Shown: positions 36,207-47,734 of the stretch, in pieces
Layout of the letters: each line of letters begins with the position of its first letter
Position numbering within the stretch: position 1 is the first letter of the stretch
NCBI GenBank assembly: GCA_035578155.1
Contig: JAPWDM010000005.1
Coordinates: forward strand, 50,722,454-50,786,453
DNA: 64,000 nt
Direction of reading: 5' to 3'
Source: Brachynemurus nebulosus
Lineage: Eukaryota; Arthropoda; Insecta; Neuroptera; Myrmeleontidae
Made by a program: the position numbers and the translations under genes
Notes under the pieces: generated by a model
What the model saw: the letters and a program-made list of their open reading frames with translations, nothing else
Databases searched by the model: none
What the model was told of the DNA's origin: nothing

Positions 36207-36745
36207 TTAAGTTTAACCGTTTAATATATTAACAAAAAGTTCAAATTAATATGTTTAAAATATAGTAAAATTAACACTATGAGGCCCGAGCACTTTCACA
36301 GTAAACTTCCCCGGAGGCCGACAATATTTTTAAGCAAATTTTATGTAAACAAGTACATAAAATGATTCCACAAGTCAAAAGATGAGTAACACACATATAC
36401 ATACAAGCATACAACACACACATACATACATATGTGGATAAAAGTATTATTGTAAATAAAAGATGAAGCCTAAATATTTTGATGATAAAACGTCATATTA
36501 TGTATATTTATATGTACGATATGTACAAAAAATAAAAAGTGTCCGTAGTACATAATAAATTATTTTTATTAGAATAATATAAAATCTTTTTTATAAATAT
36601 TTTTAAGTTTTGTTTATTATTCTAAATATTGATCGCGATCGGCCTCTAAGGATGTTTTCTTTGGTTTCGGATGCCGAAACCATGGGACTGAAAGTGTTAA
36701 GTTTAATATATTTAACAAAAAGTTCAAACTGATTTGTTAAATTAA
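36207..36745. repeat. Direct repeats flanking a TTAA element
   Basis: TTAAGTTTAA...TTAACAAAAAGTTCAAA occurs at about 36207-36255 and again at 36697-36740, with an 8-base difference. The two copies bracket the element at 36275-36696. Confidence 0.6.
36275..36696. mobile_element. TTAA-flanked MITE (CACTATGAGGCCC end)
   Basis: The ends CACTATGAGGCCC and (inverse) CACTTTCAGTCCC are flanked by TTAA at 36271-36274 and 36697-36700. Inside are GCGATCGGCC and a GGTTTCGG/CCGAAACC hairpin. 422 bp, non-coding. Confidence 0.7.
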
Positions 36746-36897
36746 TATATCTATTTCATTATGTTCAGTAAAAGTATAAGCAATCTGTCCATAAAGTTTT
36801 AAATTGTTTTGACTTTCAATTGAAATAAATTTATAGGATTTTTCTATCTAAAACTTTTAAAACGGTTTCGCAATCAAATTACGCAATAAATCATTCT

Positions 36898-37066
<169 letters not shown>

Positions 37067-37203
37067 AAGATTTCCAAACTTTTTCTTTAAAGAAATTTCA
37101 CATTGTACTTTATAAAAATCTTCTTATCGAAAAATTTTTTTTCTTCTTATTGTAGACATTTTTTGATTCTATCTACTCGTCAAAAGAAAAAAAATTAGAT
37201 AGG

Positions 37204-38243
37204 TAGGGGAGAGTGGTCCCATACCGACCGCCCAAATAATAAAGATCATAAATGTGCCAAAAATCGATTTTTTGCTGTGTTAAAAGTTGTATTCTGTAGA
37301 GGCATCATTTTTCTATGTTTCACGCCGGTTGGTGAGGTTTGTGGGTGTCGTCAAGTGAGAGGTACTGAGGCGAAAGTAAAAGTGTATGTTTTCGACGTGT
37401 TCAGAAATGGTGGTCCGCAACCGACCTCCATCTGGTCTAAAACCGACCCCCTAATACCTTCATTAAATTCTAAAAATAAACGAAATTTGGAATTCTTATT
37501 TATTGGAATTCATTTCAAGGCCTTTTTTAGAAAAGAGGTATAGATGAACTAAATAATGAATAATGAATATAAATAGATGAACTAAATAATAAATATAAAT
37601 AAATTTCAATCGCCATAATCTGAGCTGTCTTCTATCTCATAATAATTGCGAATAATCTTTGCACGCGTAGTTTTGAGTAAGCCCATCCCAAAGCGACAAT
37701 CCCAATTTCATCACTGCAACTGCTTGACGCAGAATCGCCGAATCTCTTTTCGCAGTTTTGCATTGGAATATTCGTCCCATTTTTAAGTAGAACATGCACG
37801 AGTACAGTGAAAAATCAAATTTAATCACACGGTACACAAAAAAATAAAAATGGGGTCGGTTTCGGACCATCACTTTGCGGTCGGCTTCAGACCACCCCGA
37901 CTTTTTTCACACAATAGCTCGCCGATCTATTATGGCAATCGAGACCATCTAATTTGAATAGCGTGCGTTGAAGACAAGGGCGTAAGCAATTAAAATAACT
38001 TTAGATTTTTCTTTAAACAAACCAACACCTGTACATTAAATTTTGGGTAGCTCGAAATTGAACTCTATTGTGGTTGAAACACAAAAGACACGAAAATTTT
38101 ACTACGAGATAAAAAGTAATGATAGCTATCTATATCCAAATTGTCTATGTTATGACAACATTTCACTACCACTATCAACAATTCGGCCTACACCACCATC
38201 GCTGGGAAACATAAGGATGTCGGTATGAGACCACCCTTACCTA
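37204..38243. mobile_element. TA-flanked TIR element with ACCGACC subterminal repeats
   Basis: The ends TAGGGGAGAGTGGTCCCATA and (inverse) TAGGTAAGGGTGGTCTCATA share an extended inverted repeat to ACCGAC. Variants of GACCGACC and GGTCGG recur near 37420-37450 and 37855-37905. Size, TA flanks and terminus resemble 1325-2283, suggesting one superfamily. Non-coding. Confidence 0.75.
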
Positions 38244-39966
38244 CCTATTAATCTATACAATAATTACGACTTCTGTTGCTAGGCTATATTTACAATAAAA
38301 ATTACCACAAAACAATATAAAAAGAAGTAGCTGCGAATGTCAGTTATTTATAATGATACTACAAGTCTACAAAAACTTTTATAAATGCCTTAAGAAGTTA
38401 TGCTCTATTATATTTTGTTACGAAATATTTTTCTATTTTTAGAATTCTTAGCAGTATTATTTCCTATAATGTCTGGAAATCGATTCCATAAACGTTTATA
38501 AAGATTACATATTTTGTACTATATATTTTTGTTGCTAAAAAAAACAATATTAGGTATTAAGAAATTTATTCGAAGAGAAGGGGAGGAGGGGGTAGATAGG
38601 GGTTTGACAATAACTTTGTTTACTGAAGGATTCATCATCTAACAAAAAATCATTATATAGATTTTCCATGTTCATAGCTTACTTAATAATTATAAGTAAA
38701 AAATTTTCCACAGCAGGTTAAAAAATGTACATACCTAAGTAGCAGAAATTACTTTAAAAAACCGGCATGGGTTTTGAAGAAATTAAAAATGTCTGAAAAG
38801 GTTCTTTCCTTTTTTTTGAATATGGCCCCTTAAGATATACATACACATATTTTTATTCAAACAATATCACCAATATACATATTTATGTATTTAAACGAAT
38901 AAAATACGGACGAAAGGTAACCAAAAGCTATGTCACTATATTATCACTATATACTTGTAACAAGTTTAGCATTCTTATATCCATATAAAGAAAATTTGTA
39001 AAAATGAGAAAAACAATTCATACATCTATTATATGTTTAATCGGTTGGTATTTATTGCTTGAGTTTTGCAAGTTCAAGGCCAACAATGTAATTTATTTAC
39101 AATTTTGCAATAAATAAAAAAAAGTAAATAATTATTTAGAAATTACAATAAAATTTCAGTAAGTACAGGAAAACAGGTGTAATAAATAATTTTTATTTTC
39201 CTACTTGTTTTATTAATTTACAATACAATAATATAGTCAGTTATATTATATTTAGTTTATTATTAATCACTTGCACCTAGCGCTTTCTTTTTTGTTTGAA
39301 ATTAAATAAGTAACAGTATGAATTCTCGCTCGTTGAGTATCATTAATCACTTTAAATTATTTTAAGTAGCTACTTAAATATTTTAGGCGACTGTTATTTA
39401 TAAATTTGAAAACAAATATAAAAGACTTGAATAGAATGTATTTGATGTACCTAGTACATATCTAACAAATTCAACAATAGACTAGTGACAATAGCTCTAA
39501 CAGTGGTAGTTATTTGAAAAAGCGTTGATTACTAGCGTGCTGTCATCTGTGAATGACTAGTTGAATAAACGTTATGTTTTCAAGTTGTAACACTAGATGA
39601 CACTAGCTAATAATGAATGAATTTTATAATTAAATAGGGTGATCGTACCAATAATCGACTAGTTAAGCATTTTTGTATATATCTGAAATACATACAATAC
39701 CGAGGATATACATAATTATAGGTGTATAAAAAACGGATCTACGAATTACTCAGAAATCGTTTTTCAGAAATGTTTATATACTTTTTCCGACCTGCGCCAA
39801 AAAACATTCGGGATTATAATTAAACGTTATCAACGTTTAAATTTATCCCTTTTATAGAACTGATTTAATTTTGGCAATAATTGAATGTTATTTTCTCAGA
39901 TTATAGTTACTTGCACAACTTGAGTTTAAATCGGCAATATTCTTTCTCTTAAAAAGTTTTCAGAAG
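38244..39966. other. AT-rich stretch, nothing identified
   Basis: No paired repeats or credible exons; simple AT-rich DNA. Confidence 0.5.
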
Positions 39967-39968
39967 TA

Positions 39969-40208
39969 ACGTAAAAGCCCCCATTATGGAACGGTATTTA
40001 ATACTGGAACAGTTTTGACATTTACATATTAATGAAGTTATTTCTGAAAGAAACGTCTGATAACAAAAATTATTATTAATAGAATGATTGTTTTTCAATT
40101 TAAATTCACCTCGCATTTAATGTTTCCTTACTTAATTAAAGAAATAAATATGTAAATGTCAAAACTGTTCCAGTATTAGATACCGTTCCATAATGGGAGC
40201 TTTTACGT
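39969..40208. mobile_element. TA-flanked foldback MITE (ACGTAAAAGC end)
   Basis: The arms of about 65 bp start ACGTAAAAGC and contain CATTATGGAACGGTAT and AACAGTTTTGACATTTACAT. They match with very few differences. TA flanks are at 39967-39968 and 40209-40210. High arm identity suggests a recent element. Confidence 0.85.
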
Positions 40209-40682
40209 TATATAAAATAATTCACACCTAAAATCTTTCCCAAACAGAATTATCTGAACTTAATGTTTAAAATAGCCTTTTGAAACCATTGTTATAAATT
40301 TAATAGCTCTTGTCCTGATTTATCGTCAACAATAAACCAAAATAACAATAAAAACAATAAAAATAATAATAAAAGTTAATTGAACGTATAATTTTAAACA
40401 ATATTAATAAAAATGAAAATATAAAATCTGAAAATTTATTATTTCTGTTAAGTGTCGATCACAAAATAGATCAAACCAGAGAGTTATAATAACAAAATTA
40501 CACTTCTATATTTCCAGTCGTAGTCATTCGGCCCACATATCATTTTAGTCAACATAAGTAATTCATAAATTTATTTTACTAATAAAGGTGTGTAACATAC
40601 GTGTTAAAGAAACACCCACCTGATTATCTCTAATTTATCTGGTTTTATACGTATTTCTTTATTTTTTTATACCCTGTGAGGA
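40209..40682. other. AT-rich stretch
   Basis: An exon-like segment beginning about 40519 has a good acceptor (CTTCTATATTTCCAG) and a frame reading VVIRPTYHFSQH before A|GTAATTC. There is no further support. Confidence 0.3.
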
Positions 40683-41172
40683 AATAGTATATTGTGCAAT
40701 AAGTGCGGGAAATTGTCGATTGCCCACGAAAGCGAAGTTGAGCGCACGAACGTAGTGAGTGGGCTCATTCGCTTGAGTGGGGCAATCGACAATCCCGCAC
40801 GAGTTGCACATACTATTTTTTATTACGAATTTCACATACTTTTTTCTATTATTATCACTATTTTGACATTTTTATTTCTTTTTAAAATAATATTTTTAAG
40901 TGTTCGTCTTTTTTTTCTGAATTAATTATCGTTTAAATTACTTTATTGATGGTTTCTATAGAAATAATTATGAAATATTTATTAAATGAAAAATTAAGAG
41001 GAGGCTTTGCGTGTTTTGATTAAATTTTGCGTGTTTTATTGTCAATTTGCGTGTGGAAAGTTACTTTCCACACGCAAAAAAGTATGCGGGAAGAGTACAG
41101 TGGGCAAATAGCTATTTTGCGTACAGAAATGTGTGCGCCAAGTTAGTACTTCTCCCGCATGAGTAATAAAAA
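40683..41172 (+). mobile_element. Two-hairpin element, copy 3
   Basis: It is nearly the same as copy 1. The head hairpin is at 40683-40817 and the 33-bp palindrome (TTTGCGTGTGGAAAGT arms) at 41046-41078. ATGCGGGAAGAGTAC is partnered with GTACTTCTCCCGCAT at the end. It directly abuts a second hairpin-headed element at 41173. Confidence 0.85.
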
Positions 41173-42027
41173 AGTATTTTACAATATAAGTTCGGTAAGT
41201 TGCTTTTACTGATCGAGAAAATGTTGCGAAAACGAGACCCGCAGGGTCGAGTTTTTGCAATTTTCGAGATCAGTAAATGCACTTAACGCATCGTGTATTG
41301 TATAATATTTTTTGCACGATCGATTTAAAATAATTAAAGATTAAAAATATGTTAAATAAAAAATAAAATTCAGATAATATAGATGAAATTTATATTTCTA
41401 TGTTATGACATAGAATGCCATGAATAAATATTATAAATATTCATAACAACTAATATGAATCTTTGTAGTGACAATTGACAACTATATTTGTAAATAAAAA
41501 ATTAAGTGTCAATATTTCACTGGCGTGAATATTTTTTTTGAATTTTCTATTAAAAAAAATTGAGGAAAATAGTTTGTTAAACTATATTATTAGTGAGAAT
41601 AATGAAATTGATGAAGCATTTTATTTTTGACTGCAAATTTATTCTCGTAAAATGAAAGGAAGATTATGAAAGCCACAGAAAATCTTAATGATTGAACGAC
41701 CTTTTGAAATGTCAATAAAATAAGAAGACTGATGCCAACAATAATAATAATAATGTGTAAACTAGTGAAAATTTTCATATTATTAATGGATTTATTTTCA
41801 TAATTGTTCAAATTGTACTTTTAATTTCAATATAAATAAATAAATACAATCATTTTTGAGCTAATTTAACTTACCACACTCCTATTTACTTACCACGCAT
41901 CTATTTCACTTACCGCACTGTTATTTTTTGGTTTCCATGGATATAAACAAACGTTCGGGAAATGTAACTTACCAGCATTGTCAACAGCACCGGTAAATGC
42001 ATGAAAATACACGATCGTGCAAAAAAG
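41173..42027 (+). mobile_element. Second hairpin-headed element
   Basis: The head (about 41173-41313) is an imperfect 140-nt foldback. CTGATCGAGAAAATGTTGCG pairs with CAATTTTCGAGATCAG, and the tip is CGAGACCCGCAGGGTCGAG. The tail (41870-41985) has four ACTTACC(A/G) words. The end carries CGATCGTGCAAAAAAG, the inverse of TTTTTTGCACGATCG at 41309-41323. No coding frame. Confidence 0.6.
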
Positions 42028-42228
42028 TTTTATTTCTAACAAAACGATTATGGCTTATATTAGAGCGAGGGGAAACAGATTTCTTAAATATTGTAGTGCA
42101 GTGTCTTTCGACCTTTTTTCAGTCACGGTCTGGTAAAATCCCGGATATTTGTGCAGATCAGTCACATATAGGATGGCATATTACGATTATCAGTTTTCTA
42201 ATTTACATTTATATTTAATATGAAAAGT

Positions 42229-42525
42229 GGTTTTTCTACCACTTGGTCGACTATGTAATTCAGATAAATATCGACATTTCCTGAAGCATTTCAGAAATGT
42301 TTAAAAGTAATTCTTTAATTTTAAATAGAATTCCTGTCGCTTGGAATCATTTTCGTCATAAGTTGAGATAGTATTAAGGCCTCCAATAAGAAATGTCTTT
42401 TTTCGATCATTTGGTTAACCATGTAATTCAGATAAAGTAGAATTATTTTATACTGTAATCATTTCCGCTTTAGCTGGAATAACATTTGGTTGTGTAACAT
42501 GAAAGTCATTTTTCGACCACTTTTT
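42229..42525. repeat. Degenerate tandem repeat, period about 169
   Basis: TTTTTCTACCACTTGGTCGA...ATGTAATTCAGATAAA (from 42229) recurs as TTTTTTCGATCATTTGG...ATGTAATTCAGATAAA (from 42398). A third start, ATTTTTCGACCACTTT, is cut at 42526 by the next element. Confidence 0.6.
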
Positions 42526-42929
42526 TAGGTACCTACTACAGAGTACAGAGGCGACACTGCTATCTCTATACTATGTATTGAATCCAGTGTAACCCAACAA
42601 AGATGGAAAATATCCCACTAATACATATGTTATATATGTGCACTGGGTTTATTTTGTATTTGTGTGATCTATGTTGTGTGTGTGAGTGAAGTGATCTCTC
42701 TTGCGTACGTAACTACAATACTACATACATATGTATGTGGTATGTATGTCGCTTGGTTCGGTGGTGGTAACAGTGACCATAACAATTAAAACGTGATCAA
42801 AACAACTGATCTACGCTCATCCACTACCACCGAACGAGTGACTACTAAGTAGCCTAACTTGCTCAGAACTGTACACTGCAGATTACACGATAGAGATAGT
42901 AGTGCAGGTTCTGTATTCTGTGAGACCTA
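42526..42929. mobile_element. Foldback element
   Basis: TAGGTACCTACTACAGAGTA at the left and TAGGTCTCACAGAATACAG (inverse) at the right pair imperfectly. CTGCTATCTCTAT pairs with ATAGAGATAGTAG, and GGTTCGGTGGTGGT with CCACTACCACCGAAC. It interrupts the tandem repeat at 42229-42525. Non-coding. Confidence 0.6.
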
Positions 42930-43659
42930 CCACTAATTCAGAAAAATTTCGACCCTTTCGAAATACTGAAAGGTTAGTTGTGTAAGTCTCAAAAGTCACA
43001 TGGTCCTCTAGTGTTAAATTATCCAGTTTGTTTTATTTTTGATGAGATACAAAATGCTCTAGCTTCCTGTAGTGTATTAGGTATTGTAATTCTAAGTATA
43101 TGTATAAACAAGAGTTAAGTAAGTGTAGAAAAGAACATTTACACGGCAGAACAATTTTTAGATTGATGTATGAAATTTATAATTAAAATAATAATTTTAA
43201 AATATTTTGAAATTATTAACAAAAAAGAGCCCATTTTATTAAGAGTAAAAAGTTTTATTCATGATTTCTTTAGAGTAATGCACTAACGATCAAAGTTCAT
43301 TGAATAATATTAATAAATGATTAATAAAAGATATTCTTTCTCATTCATATGCAGTAGATTAAAATATTAATAAATGATAATTTAGAACTGATAAAAAGCA
43401 ATCAAGTCATCACAGTACGTGATCAAAGCCGACAGGAAATTAAAATAGAAAATTTTAAATTAAAAATATGAACATTTATAAGCTATATAGCTACTGACTG
43501 AATCATTTAAACGTTATAAACGTTTGTCTGTGAGTGAAAATACAAGAAATCTAAAGTAACGTGATAAGCATAAGTATATTACTTTTATTGGGCCGTTGTA
43601 AACGAAATGCCGGATAATTGTCGACTGTAAATAATTCATATTGGCCGAATATTTCTATA
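42930..43659. other. AT-rich stretch, nothing identified
   Basis: Simple AT-rich DNA. Confidence 0.5.
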
Positions 43660-43661
43660 TA

Positions 43662-44418
43662 CAGTATAGCACCGATAATGGAAACATCAGTTTTGGAAAT
43701 TTTTTGAGAGCATCAAATTAGTCAACATCACTTTTGGAAAGTTGCATCAAAAATGTCAAGTATATAAAGTATAGCAATAGACCATGACGCATGATTTTAT
43801 CAAAGAAACAAATAAATATACCGGTAATGGTAGTGACAAACAACAACAGACCTCAAAGCGTGGGAATGCGGACTTTAATGATTGTACATAAAATGTTTAT
43901 CTATATGTATTCTGTTCTGTGGCGGTTTTTATCATATGTAAAATATAAACAAAAATATTTCAAAGCAAATTAATAAAACGAAAAATGGAAAAAATATTTT
44001 TTGACATAATTTTAAGGTCCGATTTACATTGACTCTCCGCTCTCGGTACGATATCACTACGCTCCCAGTTCGATAAAATATTCTTACACAATAAACAAAG
44101 AGTGTATTCACATCATCGCTCCGATATCGGTTCGATATCAGTCAGGAGCAATGATGTGAATACACTCATTGTTTATTGTTTAAAAATATTTTATCGAACC
44201 GGGAGCGTAGTGAAATCGCATCAAGAGCGAAGCGTTAATGTAAATCGGGCCTAATTCTTCACTTCTTTTTTCTTTTATTAATATTTAAAAAAAAACATGT
44301 TTTTAATTCAAAACATAATCTTACGATATTTGTGAATCGCCCCTGGTCAAAAAGCATCACTTTTGTCAAGCACCACTTTTGGAGACTACTTTTTCTTGAC
44401 AAAACTGGTGCTCTACTG
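43662..44418. mobile_element. pogo/Tigger-like element with a nested MITE
   Basis: The ends CAGTATAGCACC and (inverse) CAGTAGAGCACC are flanked by TA on both sides (43660-43661 and 44419-44420). Words related to CATCACTTTTGG recur near both ends. It contains the MITE at 44016-44251, so the original was about 0.5 kb. No transposase frame. Confidence 0.75.
44016..44251. mobile_element. PIF/Harbinger-like foldback MITE
   Basis: The ends GGTCCGATTTACATT and (inverse) GGCCCGATTTACATT are flanked by TAA on both sides, a 3-bp duplication typical of PIF/Harbinger. The arms pair over about 105 bp, including GTGTATTCACATCAT. It lies inside 43662-44418. Confidence 0.8.
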
Positions 44419-44479
44419 TAGGTACGTAGGTATAATACTTTGCATTGCATTCACTTCAGAAAATAGACTTGGTAGCTAC

Positions 44480-44665
44480 TTCTAACTAATACAGCATAAT
44501 ATAAATGCGAAAGTGAGTTTGCTTATTTGTTTGACTTGCTTTCACGCCTCAAAAGTTTAACGAATTAACTTGAAACTTTGTACAGACGTAGCCTAGGGGA
44601 CAGAGATGGTTATAGGCCACTTTTTAATCCGAGAAAATATTTCTTTCCCGAGGGAAAATTTATCC
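44480..44665 (-). mobile_element. Fragment of an insect interspersed repeat
   Basis: ATATAAATGCGAAAGTGAGT, then TTTGACTTGCTTTCACGCCT and GTAGCCTAGGGGACAGAGAT, matches the general style of repeats abundant in insects (non-LTR or Helitron-type ends). Truncated and non-coding. Confidence 0.5.
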
Positions 44666-44849
44666 ATTTACGACAGTTGACTATTAAAAAGCGCATGATT
44701 GATTTCAAACTTTGAATATTGATTTGGTTTCAATGACTTCATAGTCATTGATCAGAAAATTTGTACTGGATATAACACATTTTAAAAATTATATAGGTTC
44801 TTTGTTTTCCGTTTTCCTACCTTTCTGTTACTTATGATAAGTAATTAAT

Positions 44850-45035
44850 ATGTACGTGAGTAGAATTTTTAAAAGTATGTTACCGGTTACAACGTCTATG
44901 TTACACAGTCCTTTGATGAGAGCTTGTAAGTCCTTAAGGAATTGCCTAGTTAGAAATCTGGCCCTGGTTGAGACAACTGGAAATATAAATATTGAATTTA
45001 GTGAAGATTCAGCAGATTCAGCTAGGCACAGCTAA
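44850..45035 (+). other. GC-richer open frame, unrecognised
   Basis: The frame ends in TAA at 45033-45035 and reads, in parts, MLHSPLMRACKSLRNCLVRN and ETTGNINIEFSEDSADSARH. A T/C-rich tract (44800-44835) lies just upstream. Composition and the acidic C-terminus are protein-like and G+C is higher than around it, but no family or gene structure can be named. A donor-like GCTT|GTAAGTCC interrupts it. Confidence 0.2.
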
Positions 45036-45589
45036 CACTTCCGTTCTGGTGAAACTAATTTACGTTCTAATAAGGAAAGATAAAAATATTTCTTTATTTT
45101 TTGTAATAGTGCCACCCTTCAGACTTCATAGAAACAAACTTTGCATCCTTTGCACTTAGTTCTTAGGTGGATGTTTCTCTTAAAAGTCACTTTATATTCA
45201 AGCACAGCGCGTAAGCAATTTTAAAAAAAAAATGTCCATAACTGCAATAAACACATGACCAAACAAATATTTTCGCAATAAAAGTGGCACTGTGTAATAT
45301 TAAAAAACTAATAATTTTATGTAAATACGTTCTAAGAATTACAATACCCAGAATACGCAAGTATAATTAGTTGGAGTAAAGTATGCTGATTTGATTATCA
45401 AAATCTGGCAACTGTAGAATTTTTCTTTGTGCAATATAAACAGTATTTTTTTTATAAAAAGAAAGCAATGATGTATTTGACAGTATCTAGGGGAAACAAT
45501 CAAAATAAATTTTAATTAAAATTTATAATAAAAAACAATAATTTATTATGCTAATTCATCTTAACTATTATTATTAACTGTAGCTGTAC
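45036..45589. other. AT-rich stretch, nothing identified
   Basis: Simple AT-rich DNA between the GC-richer frame and the next repeat copy. Confidence 0.5.
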
Positions 45590-46105
45590 CCGCGACGTCG
45601 TTCGCGCGACGCATTGATATAAACTCAATGAGAAGTATATAAGTGTAATAATTATACAGAACTTGCATAGAACAATAATTTTTTCGTAATGCATGTACAT
45701 GCTCAAAATAGTTTTTCTATTTTCCCATAAGAATGAGACATTTTCTCGGAGTAAAAAGTATTTTAAATATTGACCCAAGTAATAACTTATCACCACACCA
45801 AATTTTATCAAAATCCATTCAATAGTTTTTGCGTAAGTGTGCACATGCTCAAAACAGTTTTTCTATTTTCCTGTGGGAATGAGACATTTTCCCGGAATAA
45901 AAAGTATCCTAGATATTGACCTAGGTAATAAGTTATCATCACATCAAATTTCATTAAAATTCGTCCAATGGTTTTTGTGTGATGCGTGAACAGAGAGACA
46001 GACAGACAGACAAAAATTTTAAAAATCGCTCTTTTGATATCTACATCGATAACTATTTACAGTACCAGTACAATTTTCGAAAAATATTCCACGTACAGAA
46101 ATGGT
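45590..46105 (+). mobile_element. ACTAGCCGTACCCG family, copy with two modules
   Basis: It starts GTAGCTGTACCCGCGACGTC. Module starts CATGCTCAAAA are at 45708 and 45844. It then has (ACAG)n at 45992-46012 and the CTACATCGATAACTATTTAC block, and stops before the ATGTATAGATT terminus, so it is 3'-truncated. Confidence 0.65.
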
Positions 46106-46616
46106 CGATTTTCAACTATTAACCACGTGATCAAAAACGGGCTGTGACAGCTGTAGCGGCAAGCAGTTCCTCTTTTAGTGATTCAACAGTTTCACAAGCG
46201 GAATTTTACATTCAGATTCGTCATCACTCATCAGTGTAGTGAAATGAAGAAAATGTATATTTTCAAATTTCTGGAAACAGAATATTGATTATGCCCCCCC
46301 TACCTTCGTCACGCTGCATCATATTTTGTCGAAACCAGTATTACATTACAAAACTCTATAATGGAAATTTATATTTAAACAAATTTATTAATTATGGATT
46401 AGAATAACATAATTTTATTTAAATAACTAGGTATATGTAATATTGTAACTATAAAATATATTGTTCCACATTTCTACATATATATGAATTGCATTTAGAA
46501 TGGGACGCTATTGTTTTTTAAATAATTCAACCATTGTTACCTATAACAATACAAACTAATATATACCTGGATACTGCATTAATTTGTCTTCACCTAAAAT
46601 TTAATGTCAAATCATA
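46106..46616. other. AT-rich stretch, nothing identified
   Basis: A small GC-richer patch (46135-46205), otherwise AT-rich. Confidence 0.45.
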
Positions 46617-46830
46617 ATGGTCATTCTACACTGGCAAGTCACTTGCGGAAGTTTTTGCAGACACTACTTGCACAGACGTGTACACATGTTTTATACTTTC
46701 TGCAAGTTTTCTTTCGCAAGTTACTCTCGCAAGTTACTCTATGAAAGAACTTGCGATCACGTATAAACATACTTCATACTATCTGCAAGTTTTCGGTCGA
46801 TAGTACTTGCGCACTTTCTCGATGTACATA
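46617..46830. mobile_element. GCAAGT-rich MITE, left end
   Basis: It begins ATGGTCATTCTACACTGGCA. In the next 200 bases GCAAG or CTTGC words occur about ten times. The right end of a related copy is at 53052 and another fragment at 56060-56310. The far end of this copy was not found. Confidence 0.55.
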
Positions 46831-47082
46831 TATATATTTTTTTTATTCACAAATAATGTTTAGTTCTCTCAGAGCCGTGTTTTTGTACGTATACTCACCT
46901 CAACACTTCGTTGTAATTTTTATGTTATCACAAATATCATATTAAATGATTATTAATTTATTTACCTGACTTTCCAATAACAGTAAATTCCAGTAATATT
47001 ATGTGCTATTAAATTAGTAATTCTAGCTGGCTAAAATAAAAGAAATAAAAATTTTAATTCCACTCAATGATTATGATTTGGG

Positions 47083-47701
47083 TAGGGTTGCCAATAGAAA
47101 ATTTATCAAACCCGGACAATGAGCCCCGAAAACCCGGATTTCAGAGCTTAAAACCCGGATATCCTTTCAAATACAATATTTTGTTTCTAAAAAAAAAAAA
47201 ACAAAAGAAAAACAAAAAAACAAAAAATTTAAAAATTGTTTTTAATTTTGTTTAGAATGAATTTCCACAAAGTAACGCAACTCTTATTTCTGAACACAAT
47301 TAAAATCAAATAGATAATGGATATTATGTCAAGTATACAATATAATTACTTTATTGACGTTCCAATCTGACCGTACCGGTCTGTCCTCACACTAGATGAT
47401 TTTATTCAATTCGACCTCATCTTTTACAGGTAATGTTTATTGCTAGTATTTACAATTTTTAATGGATTTTATTATCCTATTGTACCTTTAACAAGGAACT
47501 TCTTTTACAATTTGCAATTTTATAATTTTTTGAAATAATAAATTATAAAATCATTGCAATTATGTATAAAATATAATTTTTTTTCTTCCATTAGTTTTGG
47601 TAATTGAAACCAGAACTGGATCGAAAATCCCGCCCGGACGTTCCCCGGACGCCCTCAAAAAGAGGAAAAATCCGGGGAAATCCGGATGGATGGCAACCCT
47701 A
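47083..47701. mobile_element. TA-flanked MITE with ACCCGGA subterminal words
   Basis: The ends TAGGGTTGCCA and TGGCAACCCTA are inverted, and the TA may be duplicated. ACCCGGA occurs three times in the left part, and CCCGGACG or TCCGGGG several times in the right part. A decayed relative lies at about 50060-50196. Non-coding. Confidence 0.7.
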
Positions 47702-47734
47702 ATTTAGACCAGTGTCTTCCAAAGTGGAGCGCAC

